Origin: Cannabis sativa
Lineage: Eukaryota > Streptophyta > Magnoliopsida > Rosales > Cannabaceae
Assembly (NCBI RefSeq): GCF_029168945.1
Contig: NC_083602.1
Coordinates: 69,150,600-69,214,599 of the forward strand
Length of the DNA stretch: 64,000 nt
Direction: 5' to 3'
The notes under the pieces were generated by a model, which was not told where the DNA came from, did no database searches, and saw nothing but the letters and a program-made list of their open reading frames with translations. This document shows, in pieces, positions 48,765 to 61,089 of this stretch; the first letter of the stretch is position 1, and each line of letters begins with the position of its first letter. The translations under genes and the position numbers were made by a program.

Positions 48765-48982
48765 TTATATTTCCTTTAAGTTGGTCATGCCTAGCTCTCT
48801 TTTAATAAAATTAAATCTCTCATCACTAAGAGACTTGGTGAATATATCTTCTAGTTGGAATTCGGTGGTCACAAAGTCTAGCATAATGTCACCTCTTTGG
48901 ATATGTTCTCTAAGGAAATGGTGCCTTATGTCAATATACTTGGCTCTAGAATGCAATATTGGATTCTTAGAGAGGTTAATGG
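48765..48982 (-). pseudogene. SIRE-type copia RNase H C-terminus
   Basis: The minus strand reads INLSKNPILHSRAKYIDIRH, HFLREHIQRGDI, then LEDIFTKSLSDERFNFIKRE and ends LGM, the diagnostic end of copia pol (KHIDIRHHF and LADIFTKPL family). The sequence upstream is cut at 48983 by the rearranged LTR, so only about 70 residues remain. Confidence 0.85.
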
Positions 48983-51143
48983 TGTTGGGATTTTATGCCC
49001 TAAATAAAACCCATTTCAACATAATCAGATTTACTAGAAATTATTTTATGTTGTCTGGTTCACATGATTGCTTTCATGATTACATGTTGAATGTATAAAT
49101 TTTTATTAAATCTAGAACATATAGTTATTCATGATTATGGTGTTGTCTACACAGTGTAAAATAATCATGATTATATGTTTCAAAGCTAAGTCTCATGATT
49201 TGTCAGTACACTAGATTTACACTAACATGATAATCATGTTGGAAATATTTTACCAGGATTTAGATTTACTAACAAGTATGTTGAATTAATATCCTAAATA
49301 TGAATATCTCTAAAATAATAAAATTAAACACATAAGAGTTTTATTGGTTACAGCAGAATAATATGACTCATTTCGCTTAGATCTCTAATTCTTGTTCCTT
49401 TTAGTCACAGAGTATTATCAAGATATGAGCCTGGATCTCTTTCTCTCCTTTGAGTTGGTTACCATCGTCTTCCGCACTATGATTGAGTACTTGACTTGCT
49501 ATGTGTGGACATGTCACTCTATCACTATAGGCCGACTATGAAGAACAATGAAGGAGGCTTGAAAACCGTATAGAAAGTGTCTCTCATCTACTAGTTGTCT
49601 GACAGAGAAAACTAGGTTTGATTTGGTTGAAGACAATAGTTGAGTTGGATGAGATGAGAGCATCGTGTTCCTTTTATAGTGTTTCAACTAGGGCTTAGGT
49701 TTGAATTATACAGATTAAAAAAGAATAAAATATTGGGCAAAAATAACACACTAAGGCCAGCCACCTAAGGACCATTCTCTAGTTACAATTTTGTCACTTT
49801 ATTTCAACCACTTATTCTTTTTTCAATAATATCATATTTTCCAATTCAATCCTATAAATGCCAAAAAATATTTATTTAATAATTATAATTAATTACCAAA
49901 TAAAATTTCCATTTGTATTATTTACTAATTAGACCATACAAAGTCTTTTAATTAATAAATTAATCCCAAAACTTCTTTTCTTCACAATTAAGCTCTTGCT
50001 TAGTGAAAATTTATAAATAAGACATAGTCTAATTTTAGAATTATAATTGATTAATTAAAATCAATTGGCTGAGTCTGCTAGCAGTATTATCTCAACTAGT
50101 GAGGGGACAATGGGCCTATATAACTAAGCTTCCAACAAGTAAATCTAGAATTTACCAAGTAAATTCTCTAACTTATTGATTTCTCCTTGTGCTACTATAA
50201 ATTCGGAATTGAATTGCACTCTTAATTATATAGAACGCTCTATATGTACCAAGATATAGATACGTTATGATTATCAATTGTTACAATCCTAATAGTCAAA
50301 TATTCTCTGTAGATGATCTACACTGTATAGGGACAAATTCACCGTTCTACCCTTCAATGTATATTATCCTTAAAACACTTAGCTACCTATAAATGATATT
50401 TCTGTAAACTAATATAATTACTAAAATGAGGCCTCAATCATTCATCTCTATTCAGCTAAGCTCGAAGGAAATCATCGCTTCACTTCTAAATACTTATAGA
50501 AGCTATAGATTCTGTATCTATATTAGGCTCCCACTCAATTGAACTACCATGTTCCCAAGATGTAAATATCCACCAAGAATCATTTGTTAGCTTCCACGAA
50601 CACCTCTAAGAACATAAATAATAAAACTAAGCTGAACTAACCATATCAGATTAAGATCCATAAACCTAAGTTCAACTAGTGATATTGACTTAGAAAGATA
50701 TAACGGTAAGTTGAAACACTATAAAAGGAACATGATGCTCTCATCTTATCCTACACTTTTTAATCTACCAAATCTAGTTTCTAACTCTGTCAGACAACTA
50801 GTAGATGAGAGACACATTCTATAGTGATTTTGAGCCTCCTTTATTGTTCTTCATTAATTGAGCAATAGTGATAGAGTGCCATGCCTACACATAGCAAGTC
50901 AAGTACTCAATCATAGTGCGGAAGACGGTGGTAACCAACCCATAGGAGAGAAGAAGTTTTGAGCTCAAATCTTGATAATACTTTGCGACAGAAAGGAACA
51001 AGGGTTAGAGATCTGAGTGGAAGGAGTCATATTATTCCGTTGCAATCAATGTAAGGTTTTATAAAATCTTATGTGTTTAATTTCATTATTTTAGAGATAT
51101 TCATATTTAGGATTTTTAATTTCCTGGTAAAATATTCCCAACA
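48983..51143. repeat. Rearranged copia LTR with an inverted internal block (foldback)
   Basis: The left 250 bp (48983-49236) is the forward start of a diverged member of the 9321 LTR family (TGTTGGGATTTTATGCCC). From 49237 to about 50715 the same family is read in reverse (begins tgttggaaatattttacc, the reverse complement of an LTR end). From about 50720 to 51143 it is forward again (TATA-like actataaaagg, then to cccaaca). 49300-49675 and 50720-51143 are inverted repeats of about 400 bp. No TSD: flanks aatgg and attta differ. Confidence 0.8.
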
Positions 51144-51990
51144 ATTTACCCATTTACGTGAATGTGACATAAGGCATCAATCCAACACGTGATTTTCCGT
51201 TCAGGTTGACCGTCACACTTGAATTTAGAAATGAGGTAAGACTATCATAGAATGTATTCATATATGAATATGTGTATGTGTAATATATGCATGTTGATTA
51301 TGTGATTCATATGTTACCAACACTAGTACAGTAGTATTGAGTGCATTGGTACAGTGTATGATGTTCAATGGGTACAATACGGTGTTACCAACACTAGTAC
51401 AGTTAAGTATATAGTGTATGTGGTACAACACTTAGTGGTACTCGAGGTACGATGCAAATCCTACCAACACTAGTACAGTAGCACTACATAGTGCATGTGG
51501 TACAGTGGTCGTGCCTTAGTTAAAAACGTTCTTACTCATCTGATAAGCCTTGTGGATAGGTGTATGGGCGCCTAGATACAAGTCGGCAATACATCGTATG
51601 TTATAAACTTTTCTTACTGAGTTTGTTGACTCACATGTTTTTCTTTTGTGTGTAGGTAAAAGAAAGGCTAAAGCTGAACAATAGTGAGTTTTGAGCTCAT
51701 GGGATGATTGTACATGTTGAGACAGTGCGACCTGGGGAGTTTGGTCTCGGAACAACTTGGGCTACATTTTGTAGTCATTGTTCGACATTTATGTAAAGGT
51801 TATTTTGAACATGCATGTAAATTTTAAATAATGGGATCCTAGTTTTATGTTAATATCTATATATGTTTATAAAAGATTGAAGTTAAATCCAATTAATTTA
51901 TCATGATTTCTCAGAAAACCCTTTGATTAGTAAAGGTGTGCACTGTATTTAGAAAGTCACTGTAGCGTGCCTGATCATAAGGGGGTTACA
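51144..51990 (+). repeat. Tekay-like LTR fragment (right part)
   Basis: Shares the block caggttgaccg.cacac..aa.t.agaa.tgaggtaag with the solo LTR at 44605-46549 and ends gggggttaca. It carries its own tandem repeats, taccaacactagtacag at about 51315, 51386 and 51472. The left part is lost at the junction with the rearranged LTR. Confidence 0.75.
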
Positions 51991-52790
51991 AAATCTTATT
52001 TACCTTTCTTAAGCTTGGAGAGATACTTGTTATAGTTTCTCTTCTAGTGTCCCATTATGCCACAATAGAAACACTTGCCTTTAGCCTTCTTATCCTTAGA
52101 CTTAAGGTTGGCTTTATTCTTCTTAGCCTTAGGTGACTTCTTGCCTTTGGGCTTGCCGCCGTTGTTGTCCTTACTATTCTACTTCCTTTTCTTACTAGAA
52201 GAAGAAGGAGAGTTTGGTTTTGCTTTAACGATATTCGATTCACCTTCCTTAGACTTATCCTTGTTAAGGTTCTCAAACACGGTTAACTCGTTCAACAATT
52301 GAGTCATGTTAAACTCTAACTTGTTCATCACATAATTTATGGTGAAAGCGTTGAAGCAAGGAGATAGCGAGTCAAGGATCGTAGTCACTTGAGTTCTCTC
52401 GTCAATGATAGCTTGATGTGTCTCTGTCTCATGCATTAGCTCAATCATGTGCAATACATGAGATTGAATAGGGACACCTTTCTTATAATTCATGTAGCTA
52501 CAAGTAGCATGTGCAATCTTATAATTCATGAAGCTACAAATAGCATCATGTATTATTTGATTAGATTGCTTCCCAAACATGGCTTGCAGAAGAATTCATT
52601 ATTTGAGATGCATTCTCCATGTTCTCATGCGTCTTACGCAAAACATCGTCTATTCTTACAAGCATGAAATATTTGGCCTTGTTCCTGGATTGAATCCAAG
52701 CATCATATATGTCATAAACATTTTTTAGGGCATTGGCAGCGGGCTCCTCAGGACGCTCCTTAGGACAAATTTGTAATTCTCATAAACCAA
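51991..52790 (-). pseudogene. copia gag (UBN2 type) with zinc knuckle
   Basis: The minus strand reads ERPEEPAANALKNVYDIYDA and WIQSRNKAKYFM, then MFGKQSNQIIHDAI (52179-52580), VLHMIELMHETETHQAIIDE, LDSLSPCFNAFTINYVMNKL and LLNELTVFE, a typical copia gag. A Lys/Ser-rich stretch leads to a knuckle CFYCGIMGH followed by a stop where the next residue should be. The frame is broken by at least one shift. The sequence is cut at 51990 by the Tekay-like LTR. Which copia LTR it belonged to is not shown. Confidence 0.8.
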
Positions 52791-54320
52791 CATTAAATTC
52801 AGATTCGATTTCTATTTATAAAAGTTATCACCATTTAGTTTTGAAGTGTTAGTAAAGTAGTAAGGGGATTTAAAATAGTAGACATGACTGAAATAAACAA
52901 AGTAACATAATGATTATGCATGAATAATAAATATCATTTTAAAATTACTGTAAACGTGATGCATGAGTGCATACAAATAAAACACATAAAATCTTGTTTA
53001 AGTTATTCCACAATAAAACTTTTTGACAATTGATTGCCGTCTTAGGATCGGTGTCGAGTCAATTTCATTAAGATTATGAGAAAATTCTGATCTTTATTAT
53101 TTTGAAACCAAAATATCTCATATTTCTTTTTCAAAATATAAAGTACAATTTTTTGACCAAGTTAATAACTAACCATTATGAAGTTTAGTTGCACTTTGTG
53201 AGTGTAACCCATTATTTTTGATTTCATGACTTAACTTAGTGTGTCTCCTTAAGAGTTGATGTCACATTAAAATACATCACTTCCTCTTATCTTAGTCAAG
53301 AGATCAACCTTGAGCAACAGTTTAGACACATACCTTTCTTAGGATGACAAAAACAAAGCCGTTTCGAGGCCAATTTATACTCTCTCGGTGTTGATCAATA
53401 ATGAAGGTCATAGGTTACATTGACATGCACTCCTTCTCCCACATACTATTTTAGGTTAATATGTTTGTTTTATTAATTCCCAGAATAATACATATTAACC
53501 ACTTTAATATTTATGATTAGTTTATTTATAATAAAAAACTCAATTATAAATAATTTTCCTGTCATAATCATTAAATTTGAATTAACTCTTTAATTCATAA
53601 TTTAAAATATTTTAAATTAATAGGGTAATTATAATTACCAAGTTAATTCTAAATTAATCTTAGACAGTTTACATGTTTTGGTTTGAAAAACGATAAACAC
53701 TTAAACACATAAACACGTAGGACAATATTAATATATCATGTTTCTACTATGAGATGCATGGTAATATAACTATATAAGATTTCTATGTATGACATATTAT
53801 TCATTATTGCATAAACATGTTATTAATCAACTATTAATGAACATTTAATTAAATACAATAAATAAACAATGATAATGTACCGTGTATAAATTGAATATTT
53901 CTAATTTTACAACCTTTGAAATAAGAAAATAAATTACAAAACTAATCTCCATTGCAACAGGATATTTTCATAATTTTGTAGAATCATCATAATTCTCAAA
54001 ATTAATTAACACAATTTTAAATAATTATTATTTAATTGAATTTTAATTTAATACACCTTTTAAATCCTTATAATTAATTAAAAATAATTTTAATTAATTA
54101 ATTTTTAAATAAACTCTTTATTTAAAACAATATAATTATCTGTAAGTTTTGTCTTAAAATAATAATATTTATTATTTATTTTTGGGCTAAGACAATTTTT
54201 ATCTTAATTTAGTTTTAGGTTTGAGTTTAAATTTTAAACCTAAAATTAATTATATTTATTTATTTTAAATATAAATTTGAAAAAAATAAATATTCCACAA
54301 AATTTTATTATTTTGACTTA
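52791..54320 (-). other. Probable leader of that copia element
   Basis: AT-rich 1.5 kb upstream of gag without coding sequence. No PBS was found before the Tat-like LTR begins at 54321. Confidence 0.45.
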
Positions 54321-55439
54321 TGTTAACGCAAATTTTCGTTAACTATATTAAAGCCTAAAATAAATCGTGATGGATTTGCACAGAAAATAATATCAGTAAA
54401 TAAAAAATAAGAACACAAAGCTTTTTTACGTGGTTTTGCAGTTAAAATTCTGCATAGTCCACGAGTCTATCTTATTAGATATTTCTGATACAATTCTAAG
54501 GCTTTTTCTCTTAAGAATTTTTCGTCCCTTTTTCAGTGTAACCTGCTCCTATTTATAGTTACATAGGAGGGCAGTTAATTACAAATCAAACTGATATCTT
54601 ACAACAATATTCCCTTGAAATTGTGAGATTTGATTACGTCCCACGTAAAATAAATGCAATTATTATTTGAAAATCACACAACTGTGATTGGTCCGCTTTT
54701 ACCGGGTCAATGCATACGTGTATTAAATACATTGTAAAGCGTATCGTTCTGGGACATCTTGCTGGGAACATAGCAAAAATAACCCTGGTAGCGAGCTAAA
54801 GTTTTTCCCATGTCTTTCCGAGGTTGATAATGTAAATCTCGTTGTTTCTGTGCTTGAAGACAACTCTCCACCTGACAATCTCAGTTCTTGATGATAAGGT
54901 GAACTTCAGTAGTCAACATCATTTGAATGTTAGCTTCTATATGAGAGAGCTGACTCGACGGAGCAGTGGATCTTATTAAAAGATGTCTGGAGCTAATTAG
55001 TGTAGGTACCATGAGTATGTCTCTTTATAATGAGATGAATGCCTCGCTATTCGTTGTTCAAGTTCATCCAACTGTTATACTTAGTTTGTATAACGTACAT
55101 TATACACTAAGTGTTCTAACAGTTAACATGTCTCGCTTACTTTTCTTCATACGTAGCGAGGTTGATGCCTTGCTTTGCATAAATGATGTCATCCTTGCGA
55201 TCACATCTTTATATACGAAATGGTTTTCTCGTCAATACGTAAATTAATAGTTTGTACATTTGTGTCTCGTCCAAGACTCTACAGTAAGCGAGTTATAGAT
55301 ATACTCTGCCAGTTCAGTATTTAATGAGTTATTCTATTTTGACATCTTTTAATATAATTACTATTATATTTGTTGATTCGTATTCTCCCAAGTTGACACG
55401 TGTCCTTCTCTGAAGACCAGCTAAATTTCAGGTATAACA
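54321..55439 (-). repeat. Tat-like gypsy 3' LTR (1119 bp)
   Basis: Plus-strand ends TGTTAACGC and GGTATAACA; on the minus strand a TATA box (GTAACTATAAATAGG) lies at 54547-54561. The acgtgg...tagtccacgagtct block in the U5 zone is shared with the LTRs at 6811 and 59221. The PPT at 55440-55455 shows it is a 3' LTR of a minus-strand element whose interior extends to the right. Confidence 0.8.
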
Positions 55440-55455
55440 ATTGCCCCTTAAAAAG
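55440..55455 (-). other. Polypurine tract
   Basis: The minus strand reads CTTTTTAAGGGGCAAT, ending directly at the LTR. Confidence 0.75.
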
Positions 55456-55659
55456 TTCTTTTTAATAAAAAGTACTTTTTAAATGATTACAGAGGGTATA
55501 TTTATCATAATCCCTTTTGAAAAAACGCATGTCCTCTGATTTTGGCGGTTTTGTAGTTTCGAGGTACATCAGCATTTAATAACATCTTTTCCACTTATTT
55601 TTCAAATTCTACCCGTAGGATCAATTATCTCCGTGATCTAACGGAGATTAACCCAAGAG

Positions 55660-55666
55660 TATAAAA
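55660..55666 (+). promoter_or_regulatory. TATA box of the antisense gene (copy B)
   Basis: tataaaa about 500 bp before the start codon and facing away from the LTR, so it would serve the plus-strand gene inside a minus-strand element. Confidence 0.55.
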
Positions 55667-56154
55667 TGGAAAAAGGAACCATCTTTGCTTTACCTTGGCC
55701 ATTTTAGAAACCCTAAGAATTTTTCCAACTTCTCTGTCGAAAAATCATTACCAGAGTTGCTTGAAAGTTTGCATGCCATCTCTGTCATTAACATTTTTTC
55801 TACGAGTTTCATCTTATTTAATTTTTGCCTTCAAGCATTCGGAGGGATCTTCACTCCGTTCATTGATTCACAGATTGCAGAGTCGTTCATCATCCCAAAA
55901 AGCAACCTCAAATAGTAAGTGGCTTTTCTCCTTATTTTCTTACAAGTTTGTTATGTTGTATTTTTGGATTTAATTACCAATTTATTGGTCAATATCGTTG
56001 TCATCTCATTTGGTTTTAGCAATTTTTAGGGCTAAATTTTGTCTAAATAATCGTAGGGTTTAGACAGAATATAAGTTTTCGAGGTTCTCCAATTTACCAA
56101 CTTCTGATTTGATAAATTCCTTCCAGGAATTAGGATTGCTTTCTTCTTGCAGCA

Positions 56155-56990
56155 ATGTCCCAATCTAGTTCAGAAGTTTATCGTCTAGAATAGAGTATCC
56201 CACTGAACTTGCCACCCTGTACGACCCTAAAACTTCAAAACCCAAATCCAAATTGGAGATAAATGATTTAAAAATTAGGGAAGACTTAGTGAGAATCCAC
56301 CAAGATGATATTGCTAGTCGCCACAGGCGCTTCTTACAAGAGATTACAGAAGGCAAACGTCGTTTCTTGCGAGATGCTGCTTGGCCTGAACCTCCTAGTG
56401 TGTCCTCTATTCCTTTAGCTGAGCCTCTGTTATTACCCAAGGTCACAAGTGCTTTTGAACCAGGTGATTTGGAATTTGAAATAATGTCTCCTAAGCCACG
56501 TAAATCAAAGACTCCCCAAGACCCCAACGTCACTTTCGAGGTAGAGTTAATAGAGACGAAGGTGCGAGCCATTGCAGGTTATGTTGGTGATGCACTGCGG
56601 ACTTGTGGTATTGAATACAAGCGAGATTGGTGGGTTAGGTCGGTGCGAGCCGACGAGTTCAGTTGTTACCCACCAGTGCAACTTACTTGCGAAACCTCTG
56701 AGGGAACCAGTAGCGAGACCAGTACAAGTGGCTCGACTGGTATAGGCGCTTGGATCCTTGAACACATCAAGGCTGGAGCTATAATCCCCCTGCGAGACTA
56801 CTTTAAAGACTTCATAAACCACCTCGGGCTTGCCCCATTTCAACTAAATCCCGTCTCCTATAGAATCCTCGCAAGTTTGAGGGTTCTGTACAAAATCCTA
56901 AATTGGGAGTACCCCACCCCCTGGAAATAGAGTATCTCTACTCTTTAAGACTGTTCCAGCGAGGAAGAATGCGGTTGGCTGTTCCAAAAG
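56155..56990 (+). pseudogene. Antisense Transposase_28 gene (aORF copy B), 3' truncated
   Basis: A start ATG at 56155 follows a TTCTTCTTGCAG acceptor; with the GTAAGT donor at 55914 this suggests a 5' UTR intron. After a shift near 56190 the open part (56253-56930) reads EINDLKIREDLVRIHQDDIA and RHRRFLQEITEGKRRFLRDA, GDLEFEIMSPKPRKSKTPQD, CGIEYKRDWWVRSVRADEF, a Ser/Thr-rich spacer, IGAWILEHIKAGAIIPLRDY, then GLAPFQLNPVSYRILASLRV and LNWEYPTPW. The block from about residue 165 matches relic A and the Transposase_28 pattern. A shift at 56930 leaves KTVPARKNAVG in another frame, then an AAG-rich run ends the homology. It lacks the coiled-coil half. Its direction is opposite to the carrier element. 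Confidence 0.65.
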
Positions 56991-57742
56991 AAGAAGAAGA
57001 AAAAAGAAGAAAAAGAAAAAAAAATTAAAAAAATTAATTTTTAAATTAAAAAAAGTAAAAACCAGAAAAAAAATTCTGATTTTTTAATTTTTTTAAATAT
57101 TAATAATTATTTTTTAAAACTAATATTACGCGAACCACTAAAAACTTGCCACGTGTACAAGTGTGTACACGTGGACAGGCCACCGTGGCACTTAACTGTG
57201 ATTTTTGGACGAAGGTGTGCAGAGTAAAACAGAATCAGGGTTTAGGTAGTTTAGTCGCCAAAAATTCAGTTTTTGTGGTTAAGTGTTACAAACCGTAAAA
57301 TTCAGGTGATTTAGCCGTCAATATCCCTTAATATGGTGATGACAACGATTTTCAATATAGTAGTGATTACATGTAAAATATAATAATGACATTAATTTTA
57401 AGTGTAGAAATAACTACAAGTAAGATATGGTGAGGACAATAATACTGAAATTATGATAAATTTTATATTTATCAGTATTTTTTTTTAGATATTACATAAA
57501 AAAATATCAAAATTTAAAATTTAATATAATTTTATAAATTAGTTATTGCTAAAAATAAAGGAATTTTTACACTAGTTGTCAAATTTGACATCTTTTTTAC
57601 ATTTTTGTTTATGTTTGGTTTTTTAAACTTTTTTATAAAATTTGTTTTTTTAATTTTATTTTTCAAAAAGTTCTTTAATTACAAAAATACTTTTATTGCT
57701 TAAGTTATCTTACCCCATTTTTTATAGTCTCTTTTACATGTT

Positions 57743-57744
<2 letters not shown>
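56991..57744. other. AT-rich spacer with a G-box palindrome
   Basis: A-rich low complexity to about 57080, then unassigned repeat-like DNA. At 57149-57174 two perfect 10-base arms (CCACGTGTAC and GTACACGTGG) flank six bases; each arm contains a CACGTG core. Confidence 0.5.

Positions 57745-57834
<90 letters not shown>
57745..57834. repeat. (CT)45 microsatellite
   Basis: A perfect CT run of about 90 bp. A Ser-Leu repeat frame across it is not a gene. Confidence 0.97.
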
Positions 57835-57837
<3 letters not shown>

Positions 57838-59220
57838 CTTCCATTTTCTCTTTCTTTTCTTCATTTTATATTGGGATTAGCATTTATTTTTTTTTTTTAA
57901 AAAATAACGTGTATTAATGATAAAAGTGGCATAATTATTAAGAAAAAATAATAAAAAAAATATAATATCTTTCAATATTTTTTTTGTATTTTGCACAGTA
58001 ACAAAAAATATACATAATTTATATATTAAATGTAATATTAACTTAGTAAACAATAGTATTATTTTTTGTTTTATTTTTTTTAAATAATTTTTTTAATATC
58101 ATTTTCTTAATATGCTGCAATGTTATTTTTCATATAAAAATAACTGAATATAAAAAAAAAATTAAATAAAAATATATCACATTAATTTTATAAAAATATT
58201 AGGTATAATTATTTTAAAAATATATAAAAACAACAAAAAAATTACAAAAATACAGATGTTCAGAATTTTAACATTTTATTTATTGAAAATACTGTTTTTA
58301 AATGTTTTCATATTATTTTATGTTTTATTCTTGTTAATTTATTGTTAGTTTTTGTTATTTATATATTATTATTATTATGTTATTTTCATGTTGTTTTTTT
58401 ATTTATTATTTTCATGTTATATTATAGAACAGCTTAAAAATACGAAAATATATATGAACGTAAAAGTGTAATTTTTTTTAACCAAAAATAGTAATTTGTG
58501 TAAATTAAAAAATAAAATATATTACCAAGATAAAATATCAAAGATTTTTTTTAAAAGAAGTATATGTTTAATTTTTTGTTGTTACATATATTTTTGAGTA
58601 GATGTAAAATTAATTTGTAGTTGCTTTTAAGTTTATTTATTCTTTTGAGATTACTTAAGTGTTGTTTTTTAAGTTAATGCAATGTATTAATTCCTAATTA
58701 ATTTTCATATTGCAGCAAAAAAAAATCAGTATATTAAAGTTGGATTGCTATTTAGTTGTTTGTTCGTTATTAATTAGTTGTTCGACCAAGAGAAAAATAA
58801 ATTTATATTTAATTTTTATGGGTACATATATTTTTGAAACGCTTTGTAGTTCCTTTTAAGTTTAGTTTATTTATTAATCGTATTTTTATTTACCCTTGGA
58901 GTTATGCAATCTATGGAGTTATTTTATGATGCCTATTTAAATATTATGTTACAGTGGAGTTATTATATATTTATTTATTTATTTATTATTATTTAGTTGT
59001 TCAATTAAGAAAAATTAAATATATATATATATATATTTAGTTTTTAATGGATACATATATTAAGATTGTTGTTGTCTTCAAGGGCGGAGCGAGAATATAA
59101 AATTAGGGGAGGCCAAACTATTTTTTAAATTTAGGTGATAAATGTTTTCAAAATACTTTATTAATTTTATAATTTAAATTAAGATGTAGAACCTCTTTCT
59201 TACATATCATAAAAGTTATC
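57835..59220. other. AT-rich spacer
   Basis: Very AT-rich and without genes. 59082-59150 (gggcggagcgagaa ... aggggaggccaaac) looks like a fragment of a dispersed plant repeat cut by the LTR that starts at 59221. Confidence 0.45.
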
Positions 59221-59996
59221 TGTTGACCGAGATTTTCGGCAACTATTAAAATATGATTATAATAAAGAGCTGTAAGAAAGTGAGATGAAAATTTTTACGT
59301 GGTTGGGGCGTTAATGAGCCTTAGTCCACGAGTCTCTGTTATTAATGGATGTATTTAATACAGATTCCACACTTGAGAGAATGTCTTTCTCTTAAATACA
59401 GAGAATGTTCTTGGTGAGTATTTTCTCTTTTTTGCTCTTTTGCAAACCAAGACCCTCGACCCCATTAAATGAGCTTTGAGGGGGTATTTATAGTGTTTTG
59501 GTGGGGTAATCCCTAGAATTGTTCTTACACATGTATCTGTAAGTATCCATAAAGTTGGGCATTTCCAATGAATATACCATGGGTGATGCATGGTCAAATC
59601 CCTAGGTGCTGTAGGGTTTTTATGAAGAATGTCCTTTTTGCCTTGTGATTGACGTGACTCTTCGCAGAGTAGCCGTCGCTAGACTTAAATGATCATTACG
59701 TATTTCTGTTGGGGGTTGTGCCGTCGGACTTTATTGCGTGTTACGGTCTGACACGCTTCCTCCCATGCAGCATTAAATGCGACTTGATTGCTCGGGAGAG
59801 ACCTGACGTATCCCGGAGAGCCTTCACGCTATACTAGCTTCCCGGAGTACCTTGTACTCCGGGTGCCTCCTCCGGGACCCATGCTAACAGCGCTTCCTTG
59901 TGGCGCACAAAGACTTAGCAAATGTTTACAAGTTATCTGATCCACGTGTCCCCTCTCGACTGGTCCACGTATTTTGGGCGAGATTGCAGAGCAACA
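59221..59996 (-). repeat. Tat-like gypsy 3' LTR (776 bp), same family as the solo LTR at 6811
   Basis: Plus-strand ends TGTTGACCGAG and GCAACA; TATA on the minus strand near 59485-59492 (ACTATAAATACCCCC). The next bases on the right form a PPT, so this is the 3' LTR of a minus-strand element whose interior extends right. Flanks differ (ttatc and tttac), so it is not a solo LTR. Confidence 0.88.
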
Positions 59997-60014
59997 TTTA
60001 CCCCCCAAGCCTTG
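59997..60014 (-). other. Polypurine tract
   Basis: The minus strand reads AGGCTTGGGGGGTAAA next to the LTR. Confidence 0.75.
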
Positions 60015-60425
60015 TTTACTTAGTAAAAATAAACCAAGGCTTGTTCAAGTGTCTCCGGTCGACTCCTCGTTTCCCCGGCTCAAGCCTCGAGCGCGTGGAG
60101 GCAAATTTAATGATGTCATTTAATGCAGCGATTTGCTTTTTGCAGGAATGTCTCCAGCCGCCTCCTCGGTCTTCTGATACGAACTTGGGGCGCGTGGAGG
60201 TGCGTCTGATAATGGCATTAAATGCAGCGATTCGCTTTTGCAGAGGTCGATTCGTTTCACGCCCCATGATTGATGCGGCGCATTAATGGTGTCAGACGGA
60301 TACTCAAACGTTTCCACCGCCTTTATGGCGATTGATCGATCGTTGATTTTCGGGAATTCGAATCGTGCGTCTCCCCTACCGTGCGATTGGTAGGTGATGA
60401 CGCCTGTTCCTCATGCGTTTTTGCC

Positions 60426-60432
60426 TATAAAA
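60426..60432 (+). promoter_or_regulatory. TATA box of the antisense gene (copy C)
   Basis: tataaaa within CCTATAAAAGCC, facing right. A GTAAGT donor at 60631 is placed like the leader intron of copy B. Confidence 0.6.
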
Positions 60433-60866
60433 GCCACCACTTTCCCTTCATTTCGGTTACTGTCCATCCCTTGCCATTTCTGCACGAATTTCCTGCAGAG
60501 AAAATTCCCCAAAGTAGCACGAACTGCCTTAGCACTTATACACTCCTTTCAGTTTTCCAGTGTTTGCCTTTGCCAGTTCTTCTCAACTTTCACTTGTTCA
60601 CATTCAGTACCCCCAGTTCATCGATCTACTGTAAGTTCCTTGCATCCTTATTAACATGCTTTCATTTACTTCGTTCGCTTTCTGGATTCGTATTTTGAGA
60701 CTTCTGGGTGTGTGAGTGTTTAAGTTCTTCGAGTTCTGCTTTATGTTCTTGCGTTAGTTGTAGAATCGCCATTATCATGCCTCTGTTGTAATCATACAGC
60801 TTTGTTTGAAGAGAGCCATGCATTTTTCGTTTAATAGTTGCTTAGGGCATAGGATGGTTTTTCTTT

Positions 60867-60889
60867 TTTTTTTTTTTTTTTTTTTTTTG
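60867..60889. repeat. Poly-T tract
   Basis: About 22 T in the presumed leader intron of copy C; prone to length errors. Confidence 0.9.
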
Positions 60890-61089
60890 CAAAACCACTT
60901 TACGTGATTTCCTTTGCACCCGACACTTGTTCGGGGATTTTCTCCGAGTTTCTCATGTGACACGTGTCGGAGGGGCCTCTTTCCGGCGGTTAGGGGACCC
61001 CACTCCCTTTTCTTGATTTAGGGTTTGGTATGGGACCTAATGTGCTTGGACTTTTCTTTTTCCCTTTTTGTTTTTCTCGGAACACAAAA

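Noticed and set aside
57121..57129. TAATATTAC, the geminivirus origin nonamer
   Set aside because: No GC-rich stem surrounds it and there is no Rep-like coding nearby; it is a chance match in AT-rich DNA.
57696..57917. Ser-Leu repeat reading frame
   Set aside because: It is the translation of the CT microsatellite.
59221..59996. Solo LTR
   Set aside because: Flanking 5-mers differ and a polypurine tract follows, so it is the 3' LTR of an element continuing to the right.
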